NCBI GenBank assembly: GCA_021014945.1 | Contig: MU266613.1 | Coordinates: forward strand, 1 to 32,146 | Length of the DNA: 32,146 nt | Reading direction: 5' to 3' | From: Leucogyrophana mollusca | Lineage: Eukaryota > Basidiomycota > Agaricomycetes > Boletales | Shown here: piece after piece, positions 1 through 9,240 of the stretch | Position numbering within the stretch: position 1 is the first letter of the stretch | How the letters are laid out: each line of letters opens with the position of its first letter | Notes under the pieces: generated by a model | What the model saw: only the letters and a program-made list of their open reading frames with translations | Told to the model about the DNA's origin: nothing | The model's database searches: none | Position numbers and translations under genes: made by a program

Positions 1-178
1 TTCTCTGCCTAACTCCGGGCATCGGCTGAGGTGAGTACTTTATATTTACTTACGATTATTACTTTACTGACTGTATTGTAGTTCCGGACTAACTCCGGAA
101 CGCTTTAGGTGAATATAGTCGTTCTCTGCCTAACTCCGGGCATCGGCTGAGTTCCGGACTAACTCCGGAACGCTTTAG
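1..178. repeat. Duplicated hairpin-forming repeat units
   Basis: Two short motifs each occur twice. One, containing CTAACTCCGGGCATCGGCTG, is at about 1-30 and 122-151. The other, starting GTTCCGGACTAACTCCGGAA, is at about 81-108 and 150-178. The second is a perfect hairpin: GTTCCGGA, loop CTAAC, TCCGGAAC. No open frame crosses the region. It lies just before a KDZ-like fragment and may be transposon-end or spacer repeat, but its identity is unknown. Confidence 0.7.
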
Positions 179-185
179 ATTTGTC

Positions 186-272
186 AGGCGGCCCTCCAGG
201 AGTGCCACAGTATATTGTCACCTTACTCCGCCACGGAAGTTACCTTCACCACAGTGAAGGCGGCCCTCCAGG
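186..272. repeat. Direct repeat of a GC-rich 15-mer
   Basis: The 15-mer AGGCGGCCCTCCAGG occurs at 186-200 and 258-272. Each copy is followed by a similar tail (AGTGCCAC or AAGGCCAC). The function is unknown. With the hairpins at 1-178 it makes the first 300 bases repeat DNA with no credible coding. Confidence 0.6.
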
Positions 273-324
273 AAGGCCACTATAATTTGTCATACATTAC
301 TAGTCCTTTTTTTCTGACCGCACC

Positions 325-618
325 GTGCTCCCTGTAGCTCTGCGAGTCGAATGGTGCAAGACTCGGGCGCGGGCGGCACGATGGTCCGAAGAGGTGGAGC
401 TGTTAACTGAGGAGAAGCGGAGGGTCTTGGCCTTCTTCAGGTGGCACGCCGCATGGTGGGATGATCAGGCGGATCGACGAGAGTTTGAAAAAGGGGTGGA
501 CAAGGAGGGGGTTGTGGCTTATTCGCGTCGTCAGTCGGCATTGAGGCGCGCTCTCGCTGACCGCTTTGTTGCATTGTGGCGTGATACGGAGATTAGATCT
601 GATGTCCATCCTAGTTAA
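325..618 (+). pseudogene. C-terminal fragment of a KDZ-type transposase-like protein
   Basis: The open frame runs for 97 codons to TAA at 616-618. It has no ATG near its left end and opens at a GTG. The translation contains EWCKTRARAARW, EEVELLTEEKRRVLAFF and a Trp-rich WHAAWWDD, then a basic RRQSALRRAL segment. From memory of the family, this combination is typical of the C-terminal part of basidiomycete KDZ (Kyakuja-Dileera-Zisupton) transposase/CxC proteins; no search was possible. Those proteins are usually many hundreds of residues long, and DNA to the left is non-coding repeat, so this is a 5'-truncated relic. An intact gene extending left of the window is unlikely because no continuing exon is visible in 1-324. 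Confidence 0.6.
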
Positions 619-1994
619 TATACAAATGATCTTCTTCTGTTATTGATAGTGGGGGTGCAGCGATCAAGAAGGTCTTCTCGAAGAAAGTTGGGCAGAGGGC
701 TGGAAGAAGGATCGTCGGGGCAGGGACCAGGAACGCGCCCCACCGAAGACAGTGAGATCTGATGAGATTTGCCCGCCATTGAGAAGACACATACCGACGG
801 TAGGACCCCAGGATAGTACCGGAGTGGTGCACGACACTTGCTGATGTAGGCTTGATGCACGGCATTCATAGTGGGTGTGGCGCGGTCATGCACAATTTAC
901 TATTGTAGGGGCTATTACAACCTTGGTGCAGTCTTGCACAACACTTTTACTGTAACTACCCATAATCATGCACCAGTCTGCCAGTTACAGGTGATCACTG
1001 CGACTGTGCTGTTTCGGATTCGGATTACTGAAATGACCGTGGATCTTGCAGGCCGTCGGGGGGAAGTTTCAGGTGGACACGCTCGCCATGTCCATGGAGC
1101 ATGGTGGGGTCGTATGACGCTGCAGATGCAAATGCAGCTATAATTAGCACCGCGTTTTGGAGACCCAGTATGCGATATAGACAGCGACCGTCATGGTATA
1201 TAGAGGTACCAACGACAGCGACTTTGCGCGACATGACCTTTGGTGGCTTGTTGGCAGCACTTTAAGCTTCAAGTCCAAGGAGGTTCCCACGACGTCATTG
1301 TTTCTCTAGCTGGTCATTCGCTTTTGAGCTTCACCACTGTAGCAAGGAGGCTCCCCTCAAGGACTCGGAGTACAAACATGGTTTCATGCTACTTCCCGAC
1401 CAATTTCACGAGGTCAGTACGTACTCAGTGCGCCGACGCAAGTGGTACTCGTCACTGACAACGAGTGATACTTCATCTCTCAGAGTCTCACGTCCCCTGT
1501 CTGCTCCACCGCTCCAGATGTGATCATCAACAAGAACCTGATCGAACTTCCCTGGAATGAAGTCAATCCACTGAGGCACGATGCTTCTATGGTTTCCGGA
1601 TCATGATGGAAACCGTTCACTTTCAAATGTACTCCCTCATTGACACCTGAGGTTCCTGCTCGGCGCGACTACCTCTTTGACATCCAAGAGGGGAGCTCGG
1701 GGGGTCGTTTGTCGCAAACCTGGTGAATATTTTCTGCATCTTTTAGAATGTCAAAGTCCGTCGTGCAGACTGTAACCAACGATCCGCGAGCAGCTCCAAG
1801 ATTGCACAGGGACTGATGTATGGCTATGGCGTGAGTCAATGCACCCTGACATTGTACTCTATGTCACACGCCTACTTCTAGCTATCACAACAACACAGTG
1901 CCTCGATGAGGTTGAAAAGGGGATCGGTGGTGGTCTCGCAGATAACTGCACCTCCACCTGTCGCTGCTTTTGAGCACCCACGCCCTAATCCTAA
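619..1994. repeat. Upstream module of array unit 1 (degenerate, no gene)
   Basis: This segment is a diverged copy of DNA that precedes every DUF6533 gene in the window. The match is clear from about 1000 onward. Shared landmarks are a segment around TTGGCAGCACTTTAAGCTTC (1251), GTTTGTCGCAAACCTGGTGAA near 1710 and GATGAGGTTGAAAAGG near 1904. Frames are interrupted. No TATA or CCAAT box could be assigned. The last 100 bases presumably hold the promoter and 5' leader of copy 1. The stretch 619-1000 shows nothing recognisable. Confidence 0.6.
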
Positions 1995-3728
1995 ATGGCG
2001 ACCATCGAGCCCGTAGTTCAGTCCCTCTACTACAACAATTGCTTCAGTGGTGAGTCTTCTGCTGCCCTACATCTTCTGCTGATCGAATCTCCGTATATAG
2101 TAGTCATAGCTACACTTCTTGTATACGATTATCGTCAGTAATTCTCCCTCGAGCTCTGTCAAATGCGGCTTACTCCATACCCTCCAGTCATGATGATCGG
2201 GCGAGAGGTAAGACTCGTCACTAATAGTAGCTTAGCTTTACTCACATTATTGGATCGACTGGCAGGTCGAATATGTCTGGGTTGGTCATTCATCCTTATT
2301 CAATCCATGTATCCTCTTCTGAACAACTTGATAGCAAAGGCCAATGTCCCTCATGTCGTTTCTATATTATGTGGTTTGTACCCGTACCTCCGTGTTCTGC
2401 GGTGGTTCGCATTTACGGACCAAGCAATAGGTCCGCTATCTTGGCCTCTTCGTCGGCATGTTCGTCAGGTCCTCTTGAGTTGTGTTTACCGCTGACTGAA
2501 TTGCCGCGCAATTCAGCGTTGGGGCCCTGTGTAGGTTACATCCCGCATTCAAAGGATGAGTGACGCTAATTGATAACACTTCAGGGGGGAATTTTATTCG
2601 TGGTTATGTGCCAGTCAGTGGTTGTTCTATTCTTCTACCCTCACCAAGAAGTAATGCTCACACTATTTTCGAAGATGTATGTCTTCTATATTCATGCTAT
2701 GCTCGACTCGCTTTGACACACGAGGGTTTAATATAGGTGTAAGTTTCGTCCTTGACCCCTTGAAATTGAGGCTGAGAAATGTGCTCACTTCCACTAGGTA
2801 CCGGATTCTATATATTTTATAACCTGGGGTCCTATGTGATTATCTGGATGTCAGCCGGTGAGTTTCGCTCGGTTTCCTAGGGACTCGTGTGTCAAATTTA
2901 ACTGGACATCTGTCCAGCGGTCATGGTCCTGCGCATTTTTGCCATGTACAACCGATCCAAGGTCATCCTGAGCGTGCTCCTGTTGTTTTTTGTACCTAGC
3001 GTAGTCACCACGCTTGTTATTATGGCAAAATTCTTCAATATCAGCTCCGCCAAGTCAGGTAAGTCGTTCGTGTATCATTTATCGATTGAATCACGCATGC
3101 CTGTCCCCAGACGTGATAGCATTCGACGTGCTGGGAACAAATTACTGTGCCCAAGTCTCGCTGTCTAGGGCTCAGTCTCTTATGTTTATCCATCTAACTA
3201 TCCCCCGGATTTGCTTCGATGTGCTCCTTGTCGTACTCGCGGTCGGTCGGCTTGTTAAGGAAGCTGTGCATAACCGAGTGTCGGGTAAGTGGCAGCCCAA
3301 TGTCTACCTACGGATGCTAGCCCGGGACAGCACTGTGTATTTTATCTTGTAAGTCAGTTCAAGTATGTTGACGAACCATTCATGTCCGCTAACAAGCTCA
3401 CATTAGGAACCTCGCGTTCACGATCGTCGACCTCACACTATCTCTTGCGGTGTTTCCAGTGAGTAACCCCACAGCCCCCATAGATTCCCGCGTGCCGAAA
3501 TATGGTGATATTCAGATCTTGGTCCAATATGTGGCCATAACCATCATCGACACTGTCCCGTTCATGCTTGTCCCACACCTAATCATCAGATTCCGGTACC
3601 ACACCAAGGCTGATGCGATGCACAGCGGGTTTGCGAGCCATCTAGGAACATCGCTGGGTGCAGGGAAACAGGAAATGTGTTTTGCGAGGTCGGCCCCGAC
3701 GAGTAGTATGGATGGGAGAGATGTCTGA
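1995..3728 (+). CDS. DUF6533-type multi-pass membrane protein, copy 1
   Basis: The spliced model has 13 exons: 1995-2049, 2101-2133, 2188-2207, 2266-2280, 2335-2373, 2431-2468, 2517-2534, 2585-2613, 2798-2857, 2918-3058, 3111-3348, 3407-3458, 3516-3728. All introns are GT-AG and the 951 nt sum gives 316 residues with no stop. The DUF6533 domain is near the N-terminus: LLVYDY (24-29), GREVEYVW (34-41), FLYYVVRYLGLF (50-61), a conserved Cys at 81 and LRIFAMYNRSK (107-117). About seven hydrophobic segments can be seen, then a KWQPNVYLRMLARDS loop (209-223), another pair of helices and a polar tail ending near SSMDGRDV. The family is fungal, membrane-bound and of unknown function. The start is the only ATG before YYNNC and is shared by copies 2-4. 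Weak donors (GTCCTC, GTTACA) flank the 18-nt exon 7; skipping it would stay in frame. Confidence 0.85.
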
Positions 3729-4080
3729 GTCGCGATGGATTTTCAGTTTTATTACGTTAGTGTATAATTACCGTACATGTTTGAGTACCAGATACCGACC
3801 CCGTTTGCTGAATAGAAAGCAGCGTAGAGTTGTGGTCGAGCATAGTTCAGTCCCCACACATTTTGTCGTGAACACTCGTCCTGGTCAGTTGGCATTTTCT
3901 TCACGCCTTCCATCACCGATGCAGTCCTTCCCTGACATACCTTACTGGCGTCTTTCAATGATGCAGCAGGTAAAGGTCCGGTGATGAGACCTCGAGCCCG
4001 AGTCGGGTATCGATATAGCGGTGCCCTCTATGCACGTCACCACCAACGCGGAGAAGCAGGCGGCGTGAAAGCATGCTAAC
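3729..4080. repeat. Downstream module of array unit 1
   Basis: DNA following the stop codon that also follows copies 2-5. Shared landmarks include GATGGATTTTCAGTTTTATT, GTGGTCGAGCATAGTT, CACTCGTCCTGGTCAG and GATGCAGCAG. It presumably holds the 3' UTR and terminator of copy 1. No canonical AATAAA signal was found, and no open frame is conserved between copies. Confidence 0.7.
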
Positions 4081-4530
4081 GGGTTTATATTAACTTGCTT
4101 TCGCCGTTGTTCCCAATAACCGCAATATGTAAGCAAATATCCAAGCGTAAGGGCAACGGACCCACCGAATTGTAGATGTCCTTGACCCTGTGGCCTAGGT
4201 GGCCGACAGCGAACCCCACCAGGCACAGATGGAGGCCGACGAGCACGAAAAGGAGGGCGTGACAGATACGCTGGAAAAGGTCGCAACTAAATAAGGTCCT
4301 TTCCTCTGGACCTTTTATGCCAGTGGGTCCACCGTCCTCTGTACGTCGGTTTAAGCAACGGATTTCGGTGAAAAAGAACTCCATCAAAACACCCAGCGTG
4401 GACCTCGGAGATCATGCCACCACCCGAGGTCGAAAGCAAAGTAAGCAAAGGCGTTGGTCGACGATACCGGAGGCACAATTGAAAATGACGTGAGAGATAG
4501 ATAGGGTGCAAGTCGACATCTCACGTGACC
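4081..4530 (-). pseudogene. Minus-strand remnant, possibly a reverse-oriented DUF6533-like gene end
   Basis: On the minus strand a frame reads FQRICHALLFVLVGL, then LVGFAVGHL, VKDIYNSVG and LRLDICLHIAVIGNN before a stop near 4085. The order of a hydrophobic helix, GHL-VKD and a basic-hydrophobic segment loosely parallels the AVGRLVKDAV and NVYLRMLARDS part of the array proteins. Diverged copies of the 4085-4180 DNA occur at 9255-9370 and 16520-16635. The upstream part (to 4530) is broken between frames. The family link is an inference from pattern, not alignment; it may be an unrelated repeat. Confidence 0.3.
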
Positions 4531-5199
4531 TACACTGCTCGCTTCTGATCAACGACGACTGCCAGTAGTGCCACGTTCTCCCTGAGCTCTTACGCAAGCG
4601 TCCGACTCGACGTCTTCGAGGCAGACCACCCCAGAGTCTCCGTAAGCGTCCACCTCGATGACCCTTACCAGCACAACGTCTTTGAAACCTCACCACAGCA
4701 TCTTCGAGGCCCGCACCGTCTTCACTGAGGCCGACCACCACAACCTCTCCGAGGCCACACCCGTGTAGAAGCGGTCGACGCGTCGCTCCGTCACGGCATC
4801 CCAGCCTCGGTTTAGCGCAGCAGCAGCAAGAAGAGGCGGGCGCACGTTATCGAGGGTGGTCCAGGTGCGTGTCACACGACAGGACTCGAGGAGCACCAAC
4901 AACAGCCATTCATACGTCGTCGCAATATATTACTGTTGCTTGTCCCTCAACCCAGGCTTCACTCCGTCGGCTTCAATCTGTGTTATCCGAGTCTCTTGAA
5001 ACCTTTCATAAGAACATGGGATATACCTCTTTCATGTCCCTGTGCATCCTTCATCTGCTTGGGCTTCCCTCGACCCACTCCCAGGTGCGGTAGAGTCTTT
5101 ATCGCATGTTGTCTTTGCGCCACTTGATAAGTCGAGACACTGGTGACCAATACTACTGTTATTCAAACAATCGAGTCATATCGCACATTACAACTTTTT
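4531..5199. other. Intergenic DNA, nothing recognised
   Basis: Short overlapping frames exist on both strands, but none shows a recognisable motif, a believable start with exons, or conservation with other parts of the window. Confidence 0.5.
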
Positions 5200-5205
5200 A
5201 CTTGA

Positions 5206-5649
5206 TCATGGGCCAACGTCACGGCCAATCTGGAAGAGCGGAAAATCGTTGACGGAAAAGAGGTGGCGGTACGACCAATCAAAGAATCCGTACAAGCTGA
5301 GTACAATACCTTGATCAATCCACCAGATGTCCATAATTCACCACATGTGTCCTTAATCAAACGCCCACATCCGGGCGCCCGACCCATTTGCGCCGCCATG
5401 ACGCAGACCCTCGCGATCGCGATCGCCCCATCATTTCACACTCCTTGTCATCGCTGCTCTCATCTACCCAGATCGCTTCATCGACACAAAGGCGCGACCG
5501 GCGCAGCGCAGCCCCCTCTCCTCGGGAACATATTCCGGCTCCTCCCGATCCAGAAACGCATGCTGCAGCGCATATTGGTGTTGATGGAGCACCGTGATCA
5601 ACCGCCCCGAATGGCGAGAACACGTGCTAAAACGTGTGTCCTCGCCTAA
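5206..5649 (+). other. Unrecognised open frame, perhaps a gene remnant
   Basis: After an in-frame TGA the frame is open to TAA at 5647-5649. The first third looks protein-like: NVTANLEERKIVDGKEVAVR, then PIKESVQAEYNTLINPPDVH. The rest is Pro/Arg/His-rich and looks less like coding. There is no ATG before the plausible part, so it would have to be an internal exon or a decayed fragment. I do not recognise a family. The segment is not repeated in the other array units, so it is DNA particular to the spacer between copies 1 and 2. Confidence 0.2.
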
Positions 5650-7143
5650 CCTCTGTTCTCAGCTACGCAAAGGCTCGACCGCACTCGTGGTGTTCAAGAC
5701 ATTCCCTGGGTCGCAGAGCGCGTTCGTCAGCGAAGGACGGCCGCGGAAGCCTTCACAGGGTATCATACAGTGTACCGCCTTCTGCACGCGCCGCGGATGC
5801 TCTTAAGGTTCATAGTACGATCTTCATGTCAGTCTTTCGATCACCATGCCGCTCGCGCCTTAAATGAGGTTTTAAACACTTCGTCGCCGCGTTTGCGTCA
5901 TCACTGATACACCGCATAGACCACTTCCATTCTCCGAAGCTTTCTTCATTAGGCAGCAGAGTGTCGCATTTGACTTCAACAGTGCGTAGCTGCGCAGGTG
6001 ATAAGTTCCACACGTTTGTTGCAGGGCCGCGGCTCTGGCTCACGTATTCTCACTTTCTGTCACCACCACTTCGTTGTTTCGGAATTGAATTACTGACCTG
6101 ACAGTGTATTTTGCAGCCCTGGATCACACCTTGTGGCGTATGAGTTCATCCCGTTCTGGGCAGGGGGAAATTCGCGATGAATGCGCTCACTCTGCCAATG
6201 GAGGGGTCGTATGGCGGTGTGCGATACAGATAGAGCAATCGCGGTAAATAGAAATATCAAAACGACCGCGACGTTGCGAGACATGGCCCTTGGCAGTGCT
6301 TCAAGCTTCAAGCTCAAAGGTTCCTACGACGCCACGATATCCCTCTGGTCACTCGCTTTTGAACTTCACTGCAGCGAGGAGCCCAAACATTTATTTTGTG
6401 CTTTTCCCCGTCCAATTTCACGAGGTCAGTACTGTACTCAGTACGTCGACGACGAACAAAGTTCCGGTACGTGTTTCCATCAGTGCTGCTTGACACGAAT
6501 CTGATGCCTGGTCTAAGTAAATGCGAGCGTCGTGGGTATCACAGCCATCGGTCCTGCTTGGGACGAATCTGCTGCCTGGTCTAAGTAAAAGTGACACGTC
6601 GGCTGTCGAGCATTGATTGGTGCAAGTTGATAGAGGCGCCGTTGTATGAAACCTTTGAAAATTGACCGCACATTGGGAAAACTCACCTCTTCTACATACT
6701 TTATGCATATTATTCGTCAAGGTCCCAGCAGGAGAGGATTCAAAAGATTGATCCAAGAGGGGAGTTCACTTGCTCATTTCCGTCTAGGCGCCCAAGCTCC
6801 GGTCGGCGCTTATGTTTGTCGCAAATTTGGTGAACGTTTTCCGCATCCTTCAGAATCTCAAAGTCCGTCCTGCAGACCGTTACCAGGGTACTATTGCTAC
6901 CAACGAGCCAACAAACGATCCGCGAGCAGTTTCAAGATTATACAGGGACTGATCCGTGATGTGTTTTGCTATGCAGCGTGGTCAGTGCACCCTGACATCA
7001 CACTTTCTCTCACACGCCTACAATACTTCTAGCCATCGCAGCACAGCGCCTCGACGAGGTTGAAAAGGTGATCAATTGTGGTGTCGCAGATGGCTACACC
7101 TCTACGCCTCACTCCCTTTTGATCACCCACATAATAGTTCTAA
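5650..7143. repeat. Upstream module of array unit 2 (degenerate)
   Basis: From about 6090 this matches the module before copy 1 (1000-1994), and from about 6640 it matches those before copies 3-5. Shared landmarks are CATTGGGAAAACTCAC near 6672, GTTTGTCGCAAATTTGGTGAA near 6813 and GATGAGGTTGAAAAGG-like DNA near 7055. Frames such as the 128-codon one ending at 7032 are not conserved between copies, so I do not call a gene. The part 5650-6090 shows nothing recognisable. The 3' end must contain the promoter of copy 2. Confidence 0.55.
6486..6588. repeat. Local 67-bp-period duplication inside upstream module 2
   Basis: A segment of about 36 bases, containing CTGATGCCTGGTCTAAGTAA, lies at 6486-6521. 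It recurs with few changes at 6553-6588. The corresponding modules before copies 3-5 carry a single copy (for example near 13158-13191). Confidence 0.7.
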
Positions 7144-8848
7144 ATGGCGACCATCGAGTCCGCAGTACTATCCATGTACTACAACAATTGCTTTAGTGGT
7201 GAGTCTTCTTCGTCCTTGCATCTTCCACTGATCGAATTCCCATGTACAGTGGTCGTTACTACGCTTCTTGTGTACGACTATTGTCAGTAATTCCCCATCG
7301 AAGTCCGTACCACTCCGCTCACTCTACGTCCTCCAGTCCTGACGATTGGGCAAGAGGTAAGGCTCGTGTTAAAAGCAGCTCAACTTTGCTCACGTTACTG
7401 GATCGACTGGTAGGTCGAATATATCTGGGTTGGTCATGCATGCTTGCTTGATCCGCTTGTCCTATTTTGAACAACTTGATAGCGAGGACCGATTTCTCTC
7501 ATGTCGTTACTATATTATGTGGTTCGTACCCATGCCTCTGCGTCCTTCAGCGCTTCGCATTGGTGACGAGCAATAGGTTCGCTATATTGGCCTCTTCTTA
7601 GGCATGTACGTCAGGTCCTCTTGAGTTTATTTGTCGCTGACTAACGTGCCACGCAATTTAGCATTTTTGCCCTGTGTAGGTTGCACACCGCATAGAAAGG
7701 ATGAGTTCAGCTAATGGACGGCCCTTCAGGGGGGGATTTTATTGCTGGGTCTGTCCCAGTCAGTCGTTGCCCTGTTCTCCTCCCTCTCCAGGAAACAGCG
7801 CTCACACTATTTTGAAGATGTATGTCTTCTATATTCATGCTATGTTCGACTCGCTTCGACAGATGAGGCTTTGATATAGGTGTACGTTTCGACCTTAACC
7901 TCCCAGAATCAAGGCTGGGAAATGTGCTCACTTCCACCAGGTGCCGGATTCTATATATTTGTTGACGTGGCGTTCTATGTGATTGTATGGATGTCAGCTG
8001 GTGAGTTTCACTGTAGTCTTCCAGGTACTCGTATGTCGGATGTGGGCTGACTGGGCGCCCGTCCAGCGATCATGGTCCTGCGCGTTTTTGCTATGTATAA
8101 CCAATCCAAGATAATCCTGGGCGTGCTCCTGTTGTTTTTCGTACCCACCGTAGTCGCCACGATTGTTCTTATCGTGAAATTTCTCAATATCAGCTCTGCC
8201 AAGTCGGGTAAGTCGTTTGTGCATGATTTATCACGGTTTGTCGATCTAATCATGCTTGCCTGTCCCCAGACGTGATAGTATTCGACTTGCTGGGAACGAG
8301 CTACTGTGCCCAACTCTCGTCGCGGTCTCTTCTGGCCATCTATCTGACTATTCCCCGGATTTGCTTCGACGTGCTCCTAGTTGTACTTGCAGTCGGTCGC
8401 AACGTGAAGGACGCTATGGATTCCCGAGTGCTGGGCAAGTGGCAGCCCAATGTTTACCTACAGATCCTAGCCCGAGACAGCATTATGTATTTTCTCTTGT
8501 GAGCGAGTTCCACAGCATTGACCAATCATTTGTATCCACTAACAAGCTGGGAATAGGCACCTTGTGTTGACAATCATCGAACGTACACTACCTCCTACAA
8601 TGTTTCCGGTGAGTAACCTCGCAATCTTCATAGATTTGTGCGTGACAAATTCTGATGATATTCAGACTTGGTACCAATACATAGGTATAGCCATCAGCGA
8701 CACCGTCCCGTTCATGCTCGCCCCACACTTAATCATCAGCTTCCGGTACCACACCAAGGCTGATGCGGTACACAGCGGGTTCGCGAGCCAATTAGGAACA
8801 TCGCTGGGTGCAGGAAATGTGTTTTGCGAGGCCGAGTACGACGAGTAG
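7144..8848 (+). CDS. DUF6533-type multi-pass membrane protein, copy 2
   Basis: Exons are 7144-7198, 7250-7282, 7337-7356, 7414-7428, 7483-7521, 7577-7614, 7662-7679, 7730-7758, 7941-8000, 8067-8207, 8270-8498, 8557-8608 and 8666-8848. They are fully open and give 303 residues. Domain landmarks are LLVYDYFLTIGQEVEYIW, then LLYYVVRYIGLFLGMYV and VLRVFAMYNQSK. Exon 11 is 9 nt shorter than in copy 1, removing three residues from the variable loop after SYCAQ. Near 8811 an 8-bp loss between short repeats shifts the reading frame. The conserved tail is therefore replaced by GAGNVFCEAEYDE and the protein ends earlier. The core is intact, so function may persist. Confidence 0.82.
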
Positions 8849-9240
8849 TATGGATGGGAGAGGCGTCTAGGTTGCGATGGATATTCGGTTTTATTTACTA
8901 GTTTATACCTACCGTATGTACGCAAGTACTGGATACTGACCCCGTTTGAACAGAAGGCAGGGTGAAGCTGTGATTGAGCATAGTTCAATCCCTACATATT
9001 TTATTTATTTGCGAACACTTGTCCTGGTCGGTTGACACTTTCTTGACTTCTTCCATCACCGATGCAGTCCCTTCTTGACATGCCTCCCTGGTGTTATTCG
9101 ATGGTGTAGCAGAGAAAGGTACGATGGTGAATTCCCGAGTTCCAACCGAGCACCAATAGCTGACGAGAACGCTCCTATTACCGAGATAACGGTGCCCTGT
9201 ATGCATGTCAGTGATGTCACCACCAACACAGAGCAGCGGT
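8849..9240. repeat. Downstream module of array unit 2
   Basis: Diverged copy of the DNA after the other array genes, sharing GATATTCGGTTTTATT, TGACGAGAACGCTCCTATTA and GATAACGGTGCCCTGTATGC. The Tc1-like MITE site found after copy 5 is empty here (CCTATTAC continues directly). It runs into the duplicated block that carries the BTB pseudogene. Confidence 0.7.

Noticed and set aside
1..300. CRISPR-like array from the repeated hairpins
   Set aside because: Only two copies of each motif, with irregular spacing and no unique equal-length spacers; the genome is fungal.
2163..2495. 110-codon + frame over exons 3-6 of copy 1 (also at 13918-14235 in copy 3)
   Set aside because: It reads through introns in a frame different from the spliced gene. 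Its presence in copies 1 and 3 follows from their near-identical DNA here.
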